From the NCBI GenBank assembly GCA_028289645.1, contig JANQOK010000013.1, forward strand, positions 248,001-312,000: DNA of 64,000 nt. The letters run 5' to 3'. A model generated the notes under the pieces. It made no database searches. It saw only the letters and a list, made by a program, of their open reading frames with translations, and was not told the origin of the DNA. This document shows positions 1 through 8,253 of the stretch, one piece after another. Source of the stretch: Anderseniella sp. GTDB lineage: Bacteria; Pseudomonadota; Alphaproteobacteria; Rhizobiales; Aestuariivirgaceae. A program made the translations under genes and the position numbers. Numbering within the stretch: position 1 is the first letter of the stretch; each line of letters begins with the position of its first letter.

Positions 1-369
1 CTTGATGCAGCCGGCATTGATGCATCTGGCCGGGAGTCGGTCGGGGAGCGGCTGAACAAATACTTTGTCGCCAATGCCCATGCGGCTGATGACCGGCCGT
101 ATCCGGTCAGTCGCATTATCGTGCTGGAAAAGAGCATCGGCAGTAACACTGGGCCAACGCTGGAAGCGCTGGACAAGCTGGACGCCATGCAAGCGGTCAC
201 CGAACATGTCTACCGGCCACAGTTCGTCGGCGCGCTGGGCCTGTGGGATGGCCAGTTTGGGCAGATCGGCAAGCTGGTGGCAGCAACACAGGTGTTGCGC
301 CTGACGCGTCCATGGGGACATGAGTTCATGCCAGAGGTCATTGACCTGCTGATCACGCAACAATCGTGA
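1..369 (+). CDS. HprK-like serine kinase, C-terminal part (5' end outside window)
   Basis: Reading frame 1 is open from the first base to the TGA at 367-369 and gives 122 residues, so the gene starts upstream of the window. The visible part has the look of the C-terminus of HPr-kinase-like proteins found in lasso-peptide loci: a VLEKS strand, then a helical end with YRPQF, a GLWDGQFGQIGKL helix and a VLRLTRPW segment. The P-loop and catalytic residues would lie upstream and cannot be checked. In paeninodin-type clusters such a kinase phosphorylates the C-terminal Ser of the precursor. The precursor downstream at 1993 ends in Ser, which fits. The family call rests on C-terminal resemblance plus context and is moderate. 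Confidence 0.55.
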   Translation, partial: LDAAGIDASGRESVGERLNKYFVANAHAADDRPYPVSRIIVLEKSIGSNTGPTLEALDKLDAMQAVTEHVYRPQFVGALGLWDGQFGQIGKLVAATQVLRLTRPWGHEFMPEVIDLLITQQS

Positions 370-376
370 TTTGTGC

Positions 377-1699
377 CTACAGCAGATCCAATTCGGTCTC
401 GCCGCGAACATAGGCGAAGTTGAAACTGTCCTCGGTCAGGGTGTCGGTGAAATCCTCCAGCCGCATTGTGGAGCGTCCCACCGAGACCAGGGTGTCGGTG
501 CCGACCTGGCGGATATTTAGGTCATCAAAACTCAGGTTACGTGAAGCCCTGAACAGTATTGTATCGCCTTCCGCAATGCTGAAATCAGTGATGGTGTCCC
601 GGCGCCCGAACACGAACCAGTCCGCATCAGCTCCACCGGTCAGGGTGTCGCGCCCGCCGCCGCCGTTCAGGAAGTCTGTTCCGGCGCCGCCGTTCAAGGT
701 ATCGCGTCCGCTACCGCCGTTGAGCAAGTCAGTTCCGGCACCACCGTTTATCGTGTCGCGTCCGCCACGGCCATGAATGAAGTCGATGCCGTCGTCGCCA
801 TCAAGGGTGTCGGCGCCTCGGGTGCCACGTATGACTTCAGGCAGGACCGGAGTGTCGGGCGGGCCTGAGGACGGGCCGTTGGCAAAGAATACCGATGCCA
901 AAGAGGCGCCATTGTCGATGAATGCCGAGAGCGCATTGTAGGACACGCCCGTCAGCGTGATTGTGCCTCCCTCGGTCGGGTCCGTATAGACAATGTCGCG
1001 GTTGGGGTTGTTCAATGCCCTGGCTGCAATGATCTGGGCGATCTGCGCCAGGCTGACGCCGGTGTTCTCCAGCAACACGATGTCAGTTCCCAATTCGAAA
1101 TCCGTGATCCTGTCATTGCCGTCTATTTCGCCGGCCTCGAAGTAGAAGATGTCCGTATCGGCGCCACCGGTCAGCCGGTCGGAGCCTCGCCCGCCATTCA
1201 GGATGTCGAAGCCGTCACCGCCCTCGAGCCGGTCTCGTCCGGCGCGTCCCTCCAGCGCATCCATGCCGTCGCCACCGACAAGCCGGTCGTTCACATTGCC
1301 GCCTATTATACGGTCGTCTGTGCCGGCGCCGATGATGACGTTCCGGTGGTCGCTGGCTCCCATAACGCCTTCAATCGATACCCAGGTGTCACTTGCCCGC
1401 TCTCCCCTGGAGTTTCCTGCGGGGTCGAAAAAAATCCGCTGTCGGTTTGCGGCGTCGCTGTAGTCGGCAAAATCAATGCCGTCGCCACCGTCCAGAATGT
1501 CAGCCTGTCCGCCGTCGGTGCCGTTCAGCACATCGTGTCCGAGGCCGCCGAACAGGCTGTCGCTGCCGAGCCCGCCGGAAATGAAGTCGGCCCCGTCAAG
1601 GCCGTTTATCGTGTCATTGCCATTGAGGTTGTTGTTGCCGGCAGAATTGTTGCCGGGTTCAATAACATCGTCGCCTGCCGTCCCGTTGATCGTTACCAC
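377..1699 (-). CDS. RTX-type calcium-binding protein
   Basis: A 440-residue acidic, Gly/Asp-rich protein. It has two blocks of hemolysin-type nonapeptide repeats (GGxGxDxLx): one at about residues 25-70 and 125-185, the other at about 290-365. These build Ca2+-binding parallel beta-rolls. Between and after them are segments of the type DIFYFEAGEIDGNDRITDF and DWFVFGRRDTITDF, typical of the non-repetitive strands that follow RTX rolls. No N-terminal signal peptide is visible; such proteins usually leave by a type I secretion system through C-terminal signals. The catalytic domain, if any, is not recognised. It lies antisense between the kinase-like gene and the lasso precursor, so it interrupts that locus and is probably unrelated to it. 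Confidence 0.85.
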   Translation of the reverse strand: MVTINGTAGDDVIEPGNNSAGNNNLNGNDTINGLDGADFISGGLGSDSLFGGLGHDVLNGTDGGQADILDGGDGIDFADYSDAANRQRIFFDPAGNSRGERASDTWVSIEGVMGASDHRNVIIGAGTDDRIIGGNVNDRLVGGDGMDALEGRAGRDRLEGGDGFDILNGGRGSDRLTGGADTDIFYFEAGEIDGNDRITDFELGTDIVLLENTGVSLAQIAQIIAARALNNPNRDIVYTDPTEGGTITLTGVSYNALSAFIDNGASLASVFFANGPSSGPPDTPVLPEVIRGTRGADTLDGDDGIDFIHGRGGRDTINGGAGTDLLNGGSGRDTLNGGAGTDFLNGGGGRDTLTGGADADWFVFGRRDTITDFSIAEGDTILFRASRNLSFDDLNIRQVGTDTLVSVGRSTMRLEDFTDTLTEDSFNFAYVRGETELDLL

Positions 1700-1992
1700 T
1701 GTTCCGCACCTTTACAAACAAATTACTTGATCATTTGAAATATTATCAAATTAACACAAGTCAATATTGCGATTTCAGCTCGTTTTAGAGATTTTTAAGA
1801 AACGCAATTTCAATTGTTAAGAATTATATAATTCATCTACACTGGGTCAGTTTTCACACGAACTGACATTATGTGTCGCGGGGTAAATTTTTATTAAACA
1901 GTCTATGTTTATTAATCGTTGATCTGACAGTTTGTAATTGAGTAGCGTGGAGTACCGACGTGCGTAACCTGAAGGACGGTGGACCGTCGCCA
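1700..1992. promoter_or_regulatory. AT-rich divergent intergenic region
   Basis: This stretch separates the leftward RTX gene from the rightward lasso-type precursor. It is strikingly AT-rich compared with both genes, especially 1731-1940, and must hold promoters for both directions. No confident -35/-10 pair or operator is called. A GTG at 1960 could extend the precursor upstream; it is preceded by GTGGAG at 1947-1952. Confidence 0.5.
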
Positions 1993-2148
1993 ATGGCTCA
2001 TGATGAGCCTGGCCAGCAACTGAAAACCAAGAAAACCTGGATCAAGCCGCGCCTGCGGTCAGTACCGGTGCTGGCGATCACAAGAGGGTCACTTCCGCAC
2101 AATACCAACGACAATCCGATCTTCCCGCAAGAACTCGGACCGTCGTAA
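1993..2148 (+). CDS. putative lasso peptide precursor
   Basis: A 51-residue ORF from ATG 1993 (62 residues if GTG 1960 is used). The leader carries W16-x2-P19-x-L21 and T30-R31, close to the Y-x2-P-x-L...T-x pattern read by the RRE/B1 protein in lasso leaders; Tyr is replaced by Trp. Cleavage after T30-R31 would free a 20-residue core starting GSLPHNTND and ending LGPS. Gly1 is the expected macrolactam N-terminus, Asp9 (residue 40) the ring acceptor, and Thr sits at -2 as in known precursors. The only other acidic core residue is Glu16, too far for a ring. The C-terminal Ser could be the target of the HprK-like kinase at 1-369. The stop is 3 bp before the cyclase ATG. Family call inferred from motif plus neighbours. 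Confidence 0.72.
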   Translation: MAHDEPGQQLKTKKTWIKPRLRSVPVLAITRGSLPHNTNDNPIFPQELGPS

Positions 2149-2151
2149 ATC

Positions 2152-4053
2152 ATGACTGGATTAATCGCCGGACTGATTTCATTCACCGGTCGCAGTTCCC
2201 GCAATGCCGCGGAAAAGCTGGCGGCTGCGCTGAAGAGCAACGCCTCGTGCACCGAACCTGAAGTTTACTGCGACGATACCGCCGTGTTGCTGCAATGCGA
2301 TCTGCGCACACCGGATTCCGAAACCGCTGCGGGGCGAGCCCCGATGACGAGCCCCGGCACTGGCGTTCTGGTGTCTGATCACAGGCTGTACAACCATGTC
2401 GAATTGGCCGACGGCCTGGGCCTTGCCCATGACGGGAGCGCTGCCGGGATATTGTCCGGCGCGCTGGCCTCAGAATGTGACCTGGCTGCAGGACTTGCAC
2501 GGATTGACGGAGATTTTGCGCTGGCCCTGTGGAAGCCTGAGGCCCGCAGCCTGCTGCTGGCCCGGGACGGGGTTGGTGTGCGGCCGTTGTTTTACACCCA
2601 TCGCCGTGATGAGTATCTGGCCTTTGCCTCTTTGCAGTCCGTGCTCTGCGATGCCGGGTTTGCCGACAATGCACCTGACCAGGACACCGTTGTCCAGTTG
2701 GCGGTTGGCGATCACAACACCGGAGAGCGCACGTTCCTGCGCGATGTCCGCAGGGTCATGCCGGGAACGATGCTCATGCTTGAGCGCAACCAACTGCGTT
2801 CCAAGGCCTATTGGAAACTTGAGCCGGGGCAGGCCATTTCAGCCTCGATTCCCGCGACCTGGATGGCAGATGAACTGCGGGTCCGGCTGGACGACGCGGT
2901 TCGCCGCAGGCTGCCGGCGAGCGGGCCGGCAGCAACCCATCTCAGCGGCGGATTGGACAGCAGCGCGATTTCCGTGCTGGCAGCCCGAGCATTGCGTGCG
3001 CGCGGCGACATGGTGCACGGCTATTCCATTCAGGCGCGCCGGCGGCACGATGTCGATATCATCGACGGTTCACCCTATGCCAATGTCACCGCGCAAGCGG
3101 AAGAAAACCTGCGCAGTGTCGTGGTTGATGCGTTGCCGTTCGCCAAGCTTGCGACGGGCCGTGTCGCGCCGGGCGAACCGGTGCTGAACCACGAAGACGA
3201 TCCTTACGAGCGCATAGCCAGCCTGGCCGGATCCGCCGGTCACGGTCCGATCCTATCGGGCTTTGGCGGCGATCACCTGGTGAGCTTCAACGGGCGCGGG
3301 GACCTGTCCGAGTACCTGATAAAGCTGAAGTGGCGCCGGCTTGCGCGTGAGTTGGAAGCCCACAAGCAGCAGACCGGCAGGTCGATATGGAGAATTCTGG
3401 CTGCAGATGCCGGTTCGCACTTGTTGCCGCAAAGCATGACGGCCGCCCTGCGGAAAAAATTTGGGTCCGACGGGCCTTCCGGGCCCGCGCTGGCTGACTT
3501 CCTGCGCGATGCAGATGCGGGCAGCACCGGTGCCGGTCCGACGACCCGACAGAACCGCCTGGCGCTGCTCAACAATGGCAGCGTGACGGTCGGCCTGGAG
3601 CTGCTGGCGCGGCAGGCTGCCCGCCACGGCACCAGTTACGCGTTCCCGTTTCTCGACCGCAAGTTGATGGACTATGCGCTTCGGCTGCCGACCGAGGTGT
3701 TTCGCGTAAACGGGGTAGGGCGCTGGATCTTCAGGCAGGCAATGACCGGTGTGCTACCTGAATCGGTGCGCACCAACACGCAAAGGCTTCCACTCAGCCC
3801 GTGCAAGGTTCTGGAAGCGGCCGAAGCGAAGCAGGAGTTTCGCGAGGTGCTGAACCGGCTGCGCCGGGCCGAGGATCTGCCGTTCGATCTTGATCGCATC
3901 GAGCAGGCCATTGACGACCTGCCGGACCCGCAAGAACGGGTCGAGGAGGTCAATCGCTGTGCCGCGCGCGGGGAAATCGCCGACGAGCGGGCGGTTCTGT
4001 TCACCCTGCCGCTGTTTCTGAGCCGTTACCTTGCCGGGCAGGCGCACATGTAG
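2152..4053 (+). CDS. asparagine synthetase-like lasso peptide cyclase (C protein)
   Basis: A 633-residue protein with an N-terminal class-II amidotransferase-like domain (about 1-210) and a C-terminal AsnB synthase domain (about 220-600). The PP-loop SGGLDSS is at residues 265-271, and FGGD and the FPFLDRKLMDYAL helix follow. The N-terminus is MTGLIAGL, without the Cys2 nucleophile of glutamine-hydrolysing AsnB. That loss is typical of lasso cyclases, which adenylate the acceptor Asp/Glu and use the peptide N-terminus instead of ammonia. It starts 3 bp after the precursor, so the two are surely co-transcribed. The leader-binding and protease genes (B1/B2) do not follow downstream and are expected upstream of the window. 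A generic AsnB is less likely given the missing Cys and the neighbour. Confidence 0.8.
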   Translation: MTGLIAGLISFTGRSSRNAAEKLAAALKSNASCTEPEVYCDDTAVLLQCDLRTPDSETAAGRAPMTSPGTGVLVSDHRLYNHVELADGLGLAHDGSAAGILSGALASECDLAAGLARIDGDFALALWKPEARSLLLARDGVGVRPLFYTHRRDEYLAFASLQSVLCDAGFADNAPDQDTVVQLAVGDHNTGERTFLRDVRRVMPGTMLMLERNQLRSKAYWKLEPGQAISASIPATWMADELRVRLDDAVRRRLPASGPAATHLSGGLDSSAISVLAARALRARGDMVHGYSIQARRRHDVDIIDGSPYANVTAQAEENLRSVVVDALPFAKLATGRVAPGEPVLNHEDDPYERIASLAGSAGHGPILSGFGGDHLVSFNGRGDLSEYLIKLKWRRLARELEAHKQQTGRSIWRILAADAGSHLLPQSMTAALRKKFGSDGPSGPALADFLRDADAGSTGAGPTTRQNRLALLNNGSVTVGLELLARQAARHGTSYAFPFLDRKLMDYALRLPTEVFRVNGVGRWIFRQAMTGVLPESVRTNTQRLPLSPCKVLEAAEAKQEFREVLNRLRRAEDLPFDLDRIEQAIDDLPDPQERVEEVNRCAARGEIADERAVLFTLPLFLSRYLAGQAHM

Positions 4054-4213
4054 AAAGGCGATTGCTGGAGGCGTGGGCCGGAATACCGCGGCTGGTCTGA
4101 TTGTGGCCGGTTTTCCTGCTTGCGCCCATGCTCGGCTTGGCGTAAAACTCCCTTAACTTTCCCAAGGCATCCTAGGTGCGGTAGGGGAATTGCAAGGAAC
4201 CGGCGAAGAGCAT

Positions 4214-4294
4214 ATGAAAACCGCTTTCGACATTGCTATCGACCGCAACGGCTGCGCTCTACTAGGCGCCGGCCTCCTCCTTATTTGCCCCTGA
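4214..4294 (+). CDS. leucine-rich leader peptide of leuA
   Basis: A 26-codon ORF (ATG 4214, TGA 4292-4294) preceded by GAAGAG at 4205-4210. Five of its last twelve codons are Leu: CTA CTA, then CTC CTC CTT after Gly-Ala-Gly. CTA is a codon GC-rich genomes avoid. Position before leuA, small size and clustered Leu codons are the marks of a leader peptide that senses charged tRNA-Leu. The function is inferred; no homologue was compared. Confidence 0.6.
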   Translation: MKTAFDIAIDRNGCALLGAGLLLICP

Positions 4295-4342
4295 CCATTG
4301 ACTGTCCGGTGTTCAATCACCAAAGAGACGGATGCTCAGGGG
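4288..4342 (+). promoter_or_regulatory. candidate leuA attenuator stem
   Basis: CCCCTGA at 4288-4294, overlapping the leader stop codon, is perfectly complementary to TCAGGGG at 4336-4342. Inside lies ATTGA...TCAAT. A further CCTGA (4398-4402) can pair with TCAGG at 4409-4413 or with the TCAGG inside 4336-4342, so mutually exclusive foldings are possible. None is followed by a clear U-run, so a Rho-independent terminator is not certain and control could act on translation. Confidence 0.45.
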
Positions 4343-4456
4343 AACTTTAGAATTTCAAGAACTCGAAAAATGCCGGTGTGTGATGAGTGCGATTGTGCCT
4401 GAGGGGTTTCAGGTCCGCCCGCGCCGCCAGCAACAAAAGGATGGAGCATCAGGCTC

Positions 4457-6040
4457 ATGAGCAAATCAAAAGACCAGGTCATCATATTCGACACCACATT
4501 GCGCGACGGCGAACAGTCTCCCGGCGCCACCATGACGTTCGACGAAAAACTGCAGGTCGCAGCGCTGCTGGATGAAATGCAGGTAGACGTGATCGAGGCG
4601 GGTTTCCCGATCGCATCCGAAGGTGATTTCGAGGCGGTGTCGGAAATCGCCCGGCGTACCGAGAACTCGATGATAGCCGGGCTGGCGCGCGCCATTCCCG
4701 GTGACATCAAGCGCTGCGGCGAAGCAGTCAAGCATGCCAGGCAGCCGCGCATTCACACCTTTGTTTCCACGTCGCCGATCCATCTGGAGTTCCAGATGCG
4801 CAAGAGCCAGGAGGAAGTGCTCGACATCATCCATGAAACGGTGACGCTGGCGCGGTCGTTGTGTGACAATGTCGAATGGTCGGCCATGGATGCCACCCGC
4901 ACGCCGCTGGACTACCTGTCGCAATGCGTCGATGCCGCCATCAAGGCAGGGGCGACCACCATCAACCTGCCCGACACGGTGGGGTATACGGTGCCCGACG
5001 AGATGCGGCAACTTTTCGTGACCATTCGGGAAAACGTGGCCAATTCCGACAAGGCGGTGTTTTCCGCCCATTGCCACAACGACCTTGGCATGGCCGTGGC
5101 CAATTCGCTGGCTGCCATCGATGGCGGCGTACGCCAGATCGAATGCACAATCAACGGTCTGGGTGAACGGGCCGGCAATGCGGCACTGGAAGAGATCGTC
5201 ATGGCGCTGAAAACCCGCAACGACGTTCTGCCCTATGCCTGCAATGTGAAGCCGGAACTGCTGACCCGGGCTTCGAAGCTGGTATCTGCGGTGTCATCGT
5301 TTCCGGTGCAGTACAACAAGGCCATCGTCGGGCGCAATGCGTTTGCCCATGAGAGCGGCATTCACCAGGACGGCATGCTGAAGAACCAGGAAACCTACGA
5401 GATCATGACGCCTGAATCGGTGGGCGTGACCAAGACCTCGCTGGTCATGGGCAAGCACTCGGGCCGCAACGCCTTCAAGTCGAAGCTGGAGGAACTGGGC
5501 TACGAATTGTCGGACAACGCGTTCCAGGACGCGTTTGTGCGCTTCAAGGCGCTGGCTGACCGCAAGAAGCACATTTACGATGAGGACATCGAGGCACTGG
5601 TCGATGAGGGCATTGCCTCGTCGGCTGACCGGATGAAGGTTGTTGCGCTGACGGTGATCGCCGGCACCATGGGCCCGCAGACCGCCACGCTGACACTCGA
5701 CATTGACGGCAACCAGTCGACCGTGCAGTCGGTCGGCAACGGTCCGGTGGATGCCACCTTCAATGCCATCCAGGCGCTGCATCCGCATGAAGCCAAGCTG
5801 GCCCTGTATGACGTGCATGCAGTCACCGAGGGAACCGATGCGCAAGCCGAGGTCTCGGTGCGGCTGGAAGACGTCGAAACCGGGCGCCAGGTGACCGGCC
5901 GGTCGGCCGATCCCGACACGCTGGTGGCGTCCGCGAAAGCTTATATTGCGGCGCTGTCGAAGCTGGAAGTGAAGCGCATGCGCGGCGATGCCACAGCACC
6001 GGCAAAAGCGCTCGCAGGGGCGGAACGGCGCGGGCCTTAA
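4457..6040 (+). CDS. leuA: 2-isopropylmalate synthase
   Basis: Condenses acetyl-CoA with 2-oxoisovalerate in the first committed step of leucine synthesis. The 527-residue protein opens with IIFDTTLRDGEQSPGATM, the HMGL-like TIM-barrel signature with the metal-binding Asp. It contains SAHCHNDLGMAVANS with the HxH metal ligands, GLGERAGN, and HESGIHQDGMLKN. The C-terminal LeuA regulatory domain (about 390-510), which binds leucine for feedback inhibition, is present. The length is normal for the bacterial long form. It stands alone, without leuB/C/D next to it, and is preceded by a leucine-rich leader ORF and complementary stems, so attenuation is likely in addition to feedback control. Confidence 0.96.
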   Translation: MSKSKDQVIIFDTTLRDGEQSPGATMTFDEKLQVAALLDEMQVDVIEAGFPIASEGDFEAVSEIARRTENSMIAGLARAIPGDIKRCGEAVKHARQPRIHTFVSTSPIHLEFQMRKSQEEVLDIIHETVTLARSLCDNVEWSAMDATRTPLDYLSQCVDAAIKAGATTINLPDTVGYTVPDEMRQLFVTIRENVANSDKAVFSAHCHNDLGMAVANSLAAIDGGVRQIECTINGLGERAGNAALEEIVMALKTRNDVLPYACNVKPELLTRASKLVSAVSSFPVQYNKAIVGRNAFAHESGIHQDGMLKNQETYEIMTPESVGVTKTSLVMGKHSGRNAFKSKLEELGYELSDNAFQDAFVRFKALADRKKHIYDEDIEALVDEGIASSADRMKVVALTVIAGTMGPQTATLTLDIDGNQSTVQSVGNGPVDATFNAIQALHPHEAKLALYDVHAVTEGTDAQAEVSVRLEDVETGRQVTGRSADPDTLVASAKAYIAALSKLEVKRMRGDATAPAKALAGAERRGP

Positions 6041-6128
6041 CTATCATTGTGAATGGAACTGGCAAATTGCAACATTTGCCGGTAGACTTTCATTTACTCC
6101 TTTGATATGGCAACTGGATCTGTTGCGG

Positions 6129-6152
6129 GGGCGCGCTCGAACATGCGCGCCC
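6129..6152 (+). terminator. GC hairpin downstream of leuA
   Basis: GGGCGCGC (6129-6136) and GCGCGCCC (6145-6152) form a perfect 8-bp stem with an 8-nt loop, 88 bp after the leuA stop. The following bases (TTCG) are only weakly U-rich, so termination is plausible but not proven. Confidence 0.4.
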
Positions 6153-6209
6153 TTCGCACGCCGGCCAAAGGTGTCTCCTGAAAAATCTGATGGCTGTGCG
6201 GATTGGTGA

Positions 6210-6285
6210 GGGCGTATAGCTCAGTTGGTAGAGCATCTGACTCTTAATCAGACGGTCCCGGGTTCGAATCCCTGTGCGCCCACCA
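6210..6285 (+). tRNA. tRNA-Lys(CTT)
   Basis: A complete 76-nt cloverleaf. The acceptor stem GGGCGTA pairs with TGCGCCC with one T-G wobble. The D-arm contains AGCTCAGTTGGTAGAGC, the anticodon loop CTCTTAA gives anticodon CTT (reads AAG), the T-arm contains GGTTCGAATCC, and CCA is encoded. It reads AAG codons, which dominate Lys usage here. Its 3' 41 bp are repeated at 21704-21744, marking it as the integration site of the adjacent island; integration has kept the gene intact. Confidence 0.97.
6245..6285 (+). repeat. att-like direct repeat, left copy (tRNA-Lys 3' end)
   Basis: Forty-one bases, from the 3' side of the anticodon loop to the CCA end, are identical to 21704-21744. Identity stops at both edges (T versus G before, A versus T after). 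This is the usual crossover region of tRNA-targeting tyrosine recombinases. Confidence 0.92.
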
Positions 6286-6441
6286 ATATTTTCAATGGTT
6301 TAGCGCTGAATCCGCCTTTTCGAAAATTGAACTGGAAGCAATTTGGAAGCAGGTTTGTTCATAACCTGTTCGCCGAAAGCGTATGGTTGTCATTCCACAA
6401 TGTGGTATGGATAAAGGGGTTGCGCATGCGCGGAGGCGCTC

Positions 6442-6990
6442 ATGGGAAGTCCAAAACTAAAAATAAGGCAGCCCACTTACGGTCTGGCCCACCCTGTTGA
6501 CATCAGTTTGTCAAAGATCTTGTTGGCGAACGGTTACTGTTCTCTCGGGGCGTTTCGCGAAGAATTGCGGGCTAGTGTTTGGGGTGGCCGCGGTCTCCCG
6601 AAATTCGTCGCCGACGTTCGCCCTGAATGGTCGAAACTCTTAAAGCACTTTCGACTGGCACCTCAAAAATGGTCTGACTATGTTGATAACATTCTGGATG
6701 CAGCAGTTGGGAAGGGGGAATTGTTACTGTACGCATATGCGTGGCCAGCTAGGATCGAAGACGGTGGAAAATCCGCAGTTTCCCCGAATGAAACAGTGCC
6801 GACGGCAATCCACAACGAGGTTTTGAAGGCCGTGAAGTTGGACAATGGCGGTCTTCCAATGGATATGCTTGGATTGCGCCCGGCTGTTGTTGCACGTCTA
6901 GCGAGTAAGAAGGTGCCACTGCCATCATCCAATGCTCTGGTAGTAGTTAGATTGGATGAAGCTGCTTGCTGCTTGCTGGTTGGATGTTGA
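6442..6990 (+). CDS. hypothetical island protein
   Basis: A 182-residue ORF just inside the left border of the island. I do not recognise a family. It has no signal peptide or membrane segment. The middle (about 55-95) is rich in Trp, Lys and aromatic residues (VRPEWSKLLKHF, APQKWSDYVDNIL), suggesting a small soluble helical protein. The end, VVVRLDEAACCLLVGC, is Cys-rich and overlaps by 35 bp the next ORF in another frame. The two may therefore be one frameshifted gene or a translationally coupled pair. GC is lower than in neighbouring chromosomal genes, consistent with transfer. Confidence 0.45.
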   Translation: MGSPKLKIRQPTYGLAHPVDISLSKILLANGYCSLGAFREELRASVWGGRGLPKFVADVRPEWSKLLKHFRLAPQKWSDYVDNILDAAVGKGELLLYAYAWPARIEDGGKSAVSPNETVPTAIHNEVLKAVKLDNGGLPMDMLGLRPAVVARLASKKVPLPSSNALVVVRLDEAACCLLVGC

Positions 6991-7288
6991 GCGCAAGAAA
7001 GGCAAGTGGCCGAGCCAGCAAGGCGCAGGTCGAGAACGAATGAATCGCAACAGTGGTCGACCGCAAACTCGCCGATTGTTGCACGAGCAAATAGATAAGA
7101 TTGTGTACTTGGGCAAATGGGATGGTACGCAATCTATTCCGAAACTAATGACTCTCCTAATTGATGAATTTGGTGACAGGAATTTGCGGCGTGACAGCGT
7201 GCTCAGAGCGGTTGATGACATGTATACTCTGAGTGGGGATATCCGGTTCAAGCAGCAATTCGGACGACACAAGAAGTCTGGAAATTGA
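6956..7288 (+). CDS. hypothetical small basic protein
   Basis: A 110-residue ORF overlapping the previous one by 35 bp in the +1 frame. It is strongly basic, with GRPQTRRLLHEQIDKIVYLGKW in the middle and a helical segment LRRDSVLRAVDDMYTLSG, so it could bind nucleic acid. That is only an impression; no family is recognised. The translated part before about residue 28 is out of character (WLDVERKKGKWPSQQG), and the true start may be the internal ATG at 7040. Overlap with the preceding ORF leaves open a frameshift within a single gene. Confidence 0.4.
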   Translation: MKLLAACWLDVERKKGKWPSQQGAGRERMNRNSGRPQTRRLLHEQIDKIVYLGKWDGTQSIPKLMTLLIDEFGDRNLRRDSVLRAVDDMYTLSGDIRFKQQFGRHKKSGN

Positions 7289-8253
7289 GTAAGGTTGCCC
7301 CTAGAGCAATTGTCGTTGTTGCGCATTAGTTTTCGTACCCTACTTGAGTCTCCGGTCTCGGGAGCGGCAACGCGGCGACAACTTTCAGCGTGAATTGCAA
7401 CTGCGGTTCGTTTGTCGTCTGGTACTCACGGCATCACTCGAGATGTTCGAGCTACCTATTCAAATTGGAGTCCAACGAAAACCGGCCCGAGCCTGAAACT
7501 ATAGTATAAGGCGACGATTCAGGCTGTAGCGTTACCGAGTCCGTGGCTATCCCGATCCAAACTCGCAACTGCGTCGCCTAGGACGCCACTGAATGATTTT
7601 TACGTGAACTCGCTCACCTGCTTTCGCATAGGAACTTCAGTTTCAAAACGAAGTGCTTCCGCTCCACTTGATCCTACAGGTTGAATTGCCGGTATCCTGT
7701 CCGAGCCTTAAATCTGCCAATACACAAACTGCTTCTTTAGCCTGACAGGCGTGGTAGAATGCTTAATCACCAATTCTAGTGGTGCCGCTGGCTTTTCGGT
7801 TTGTGTTGATTTGTACGCACACATGACGTACGGGGCGGTGGCCATCACCAACGCGGGCCATCCCATTACCCTCACGCAGCGCAATCTCGTCGTAGCAATA
7901 GGGCCAATTATCAGGAACCGATAGGCAAATTCCCTTCGTGAACTCAACTTGAATTAATTCAGAATTGCAATTTATAACTGTATTTGTGATCTTTCTGCAA
8001 TTAGTACGGTAGTGTGCGTAATGTGTATGTGCAACTCAAAGTAGAAATACCCGCATACAAGCGTTTTTTCTCTACATAAAGATAAATTGACGTTGACAGT
8101 TTCGCGGCACTTACGTCAACTTGCTGTAATTTTGGGGAGACGTGCAGGTATTCCCCGCCTTCGGCGGCATTTAGATTGCGCACCGGGAATATGATTCCCG
8201 GAACTATAAAGTATTGCCTGCTGCTAATTTGGGTAGAGGATTACTTGATACAT
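7289..8253. other. no convincing gene
   Basis: About 960 bp with only short unsupported ORFs on both strands. The part from 7950 to 8110 is AT-rich and probably includes the promoter region of the RHS gene. Nothing resembling an integrase remnant could be seen. Confidence 0.5.

Noticed and set aside
377-1699. Repetitive DNA in the RTX gene as a CRISPR array or tandem repeat locus
   Set aside because: Periodicity is 27 bp with variable sequence, explained by nonapeptide codons; no conserved repeat/unique spacer structure and no cas genes.
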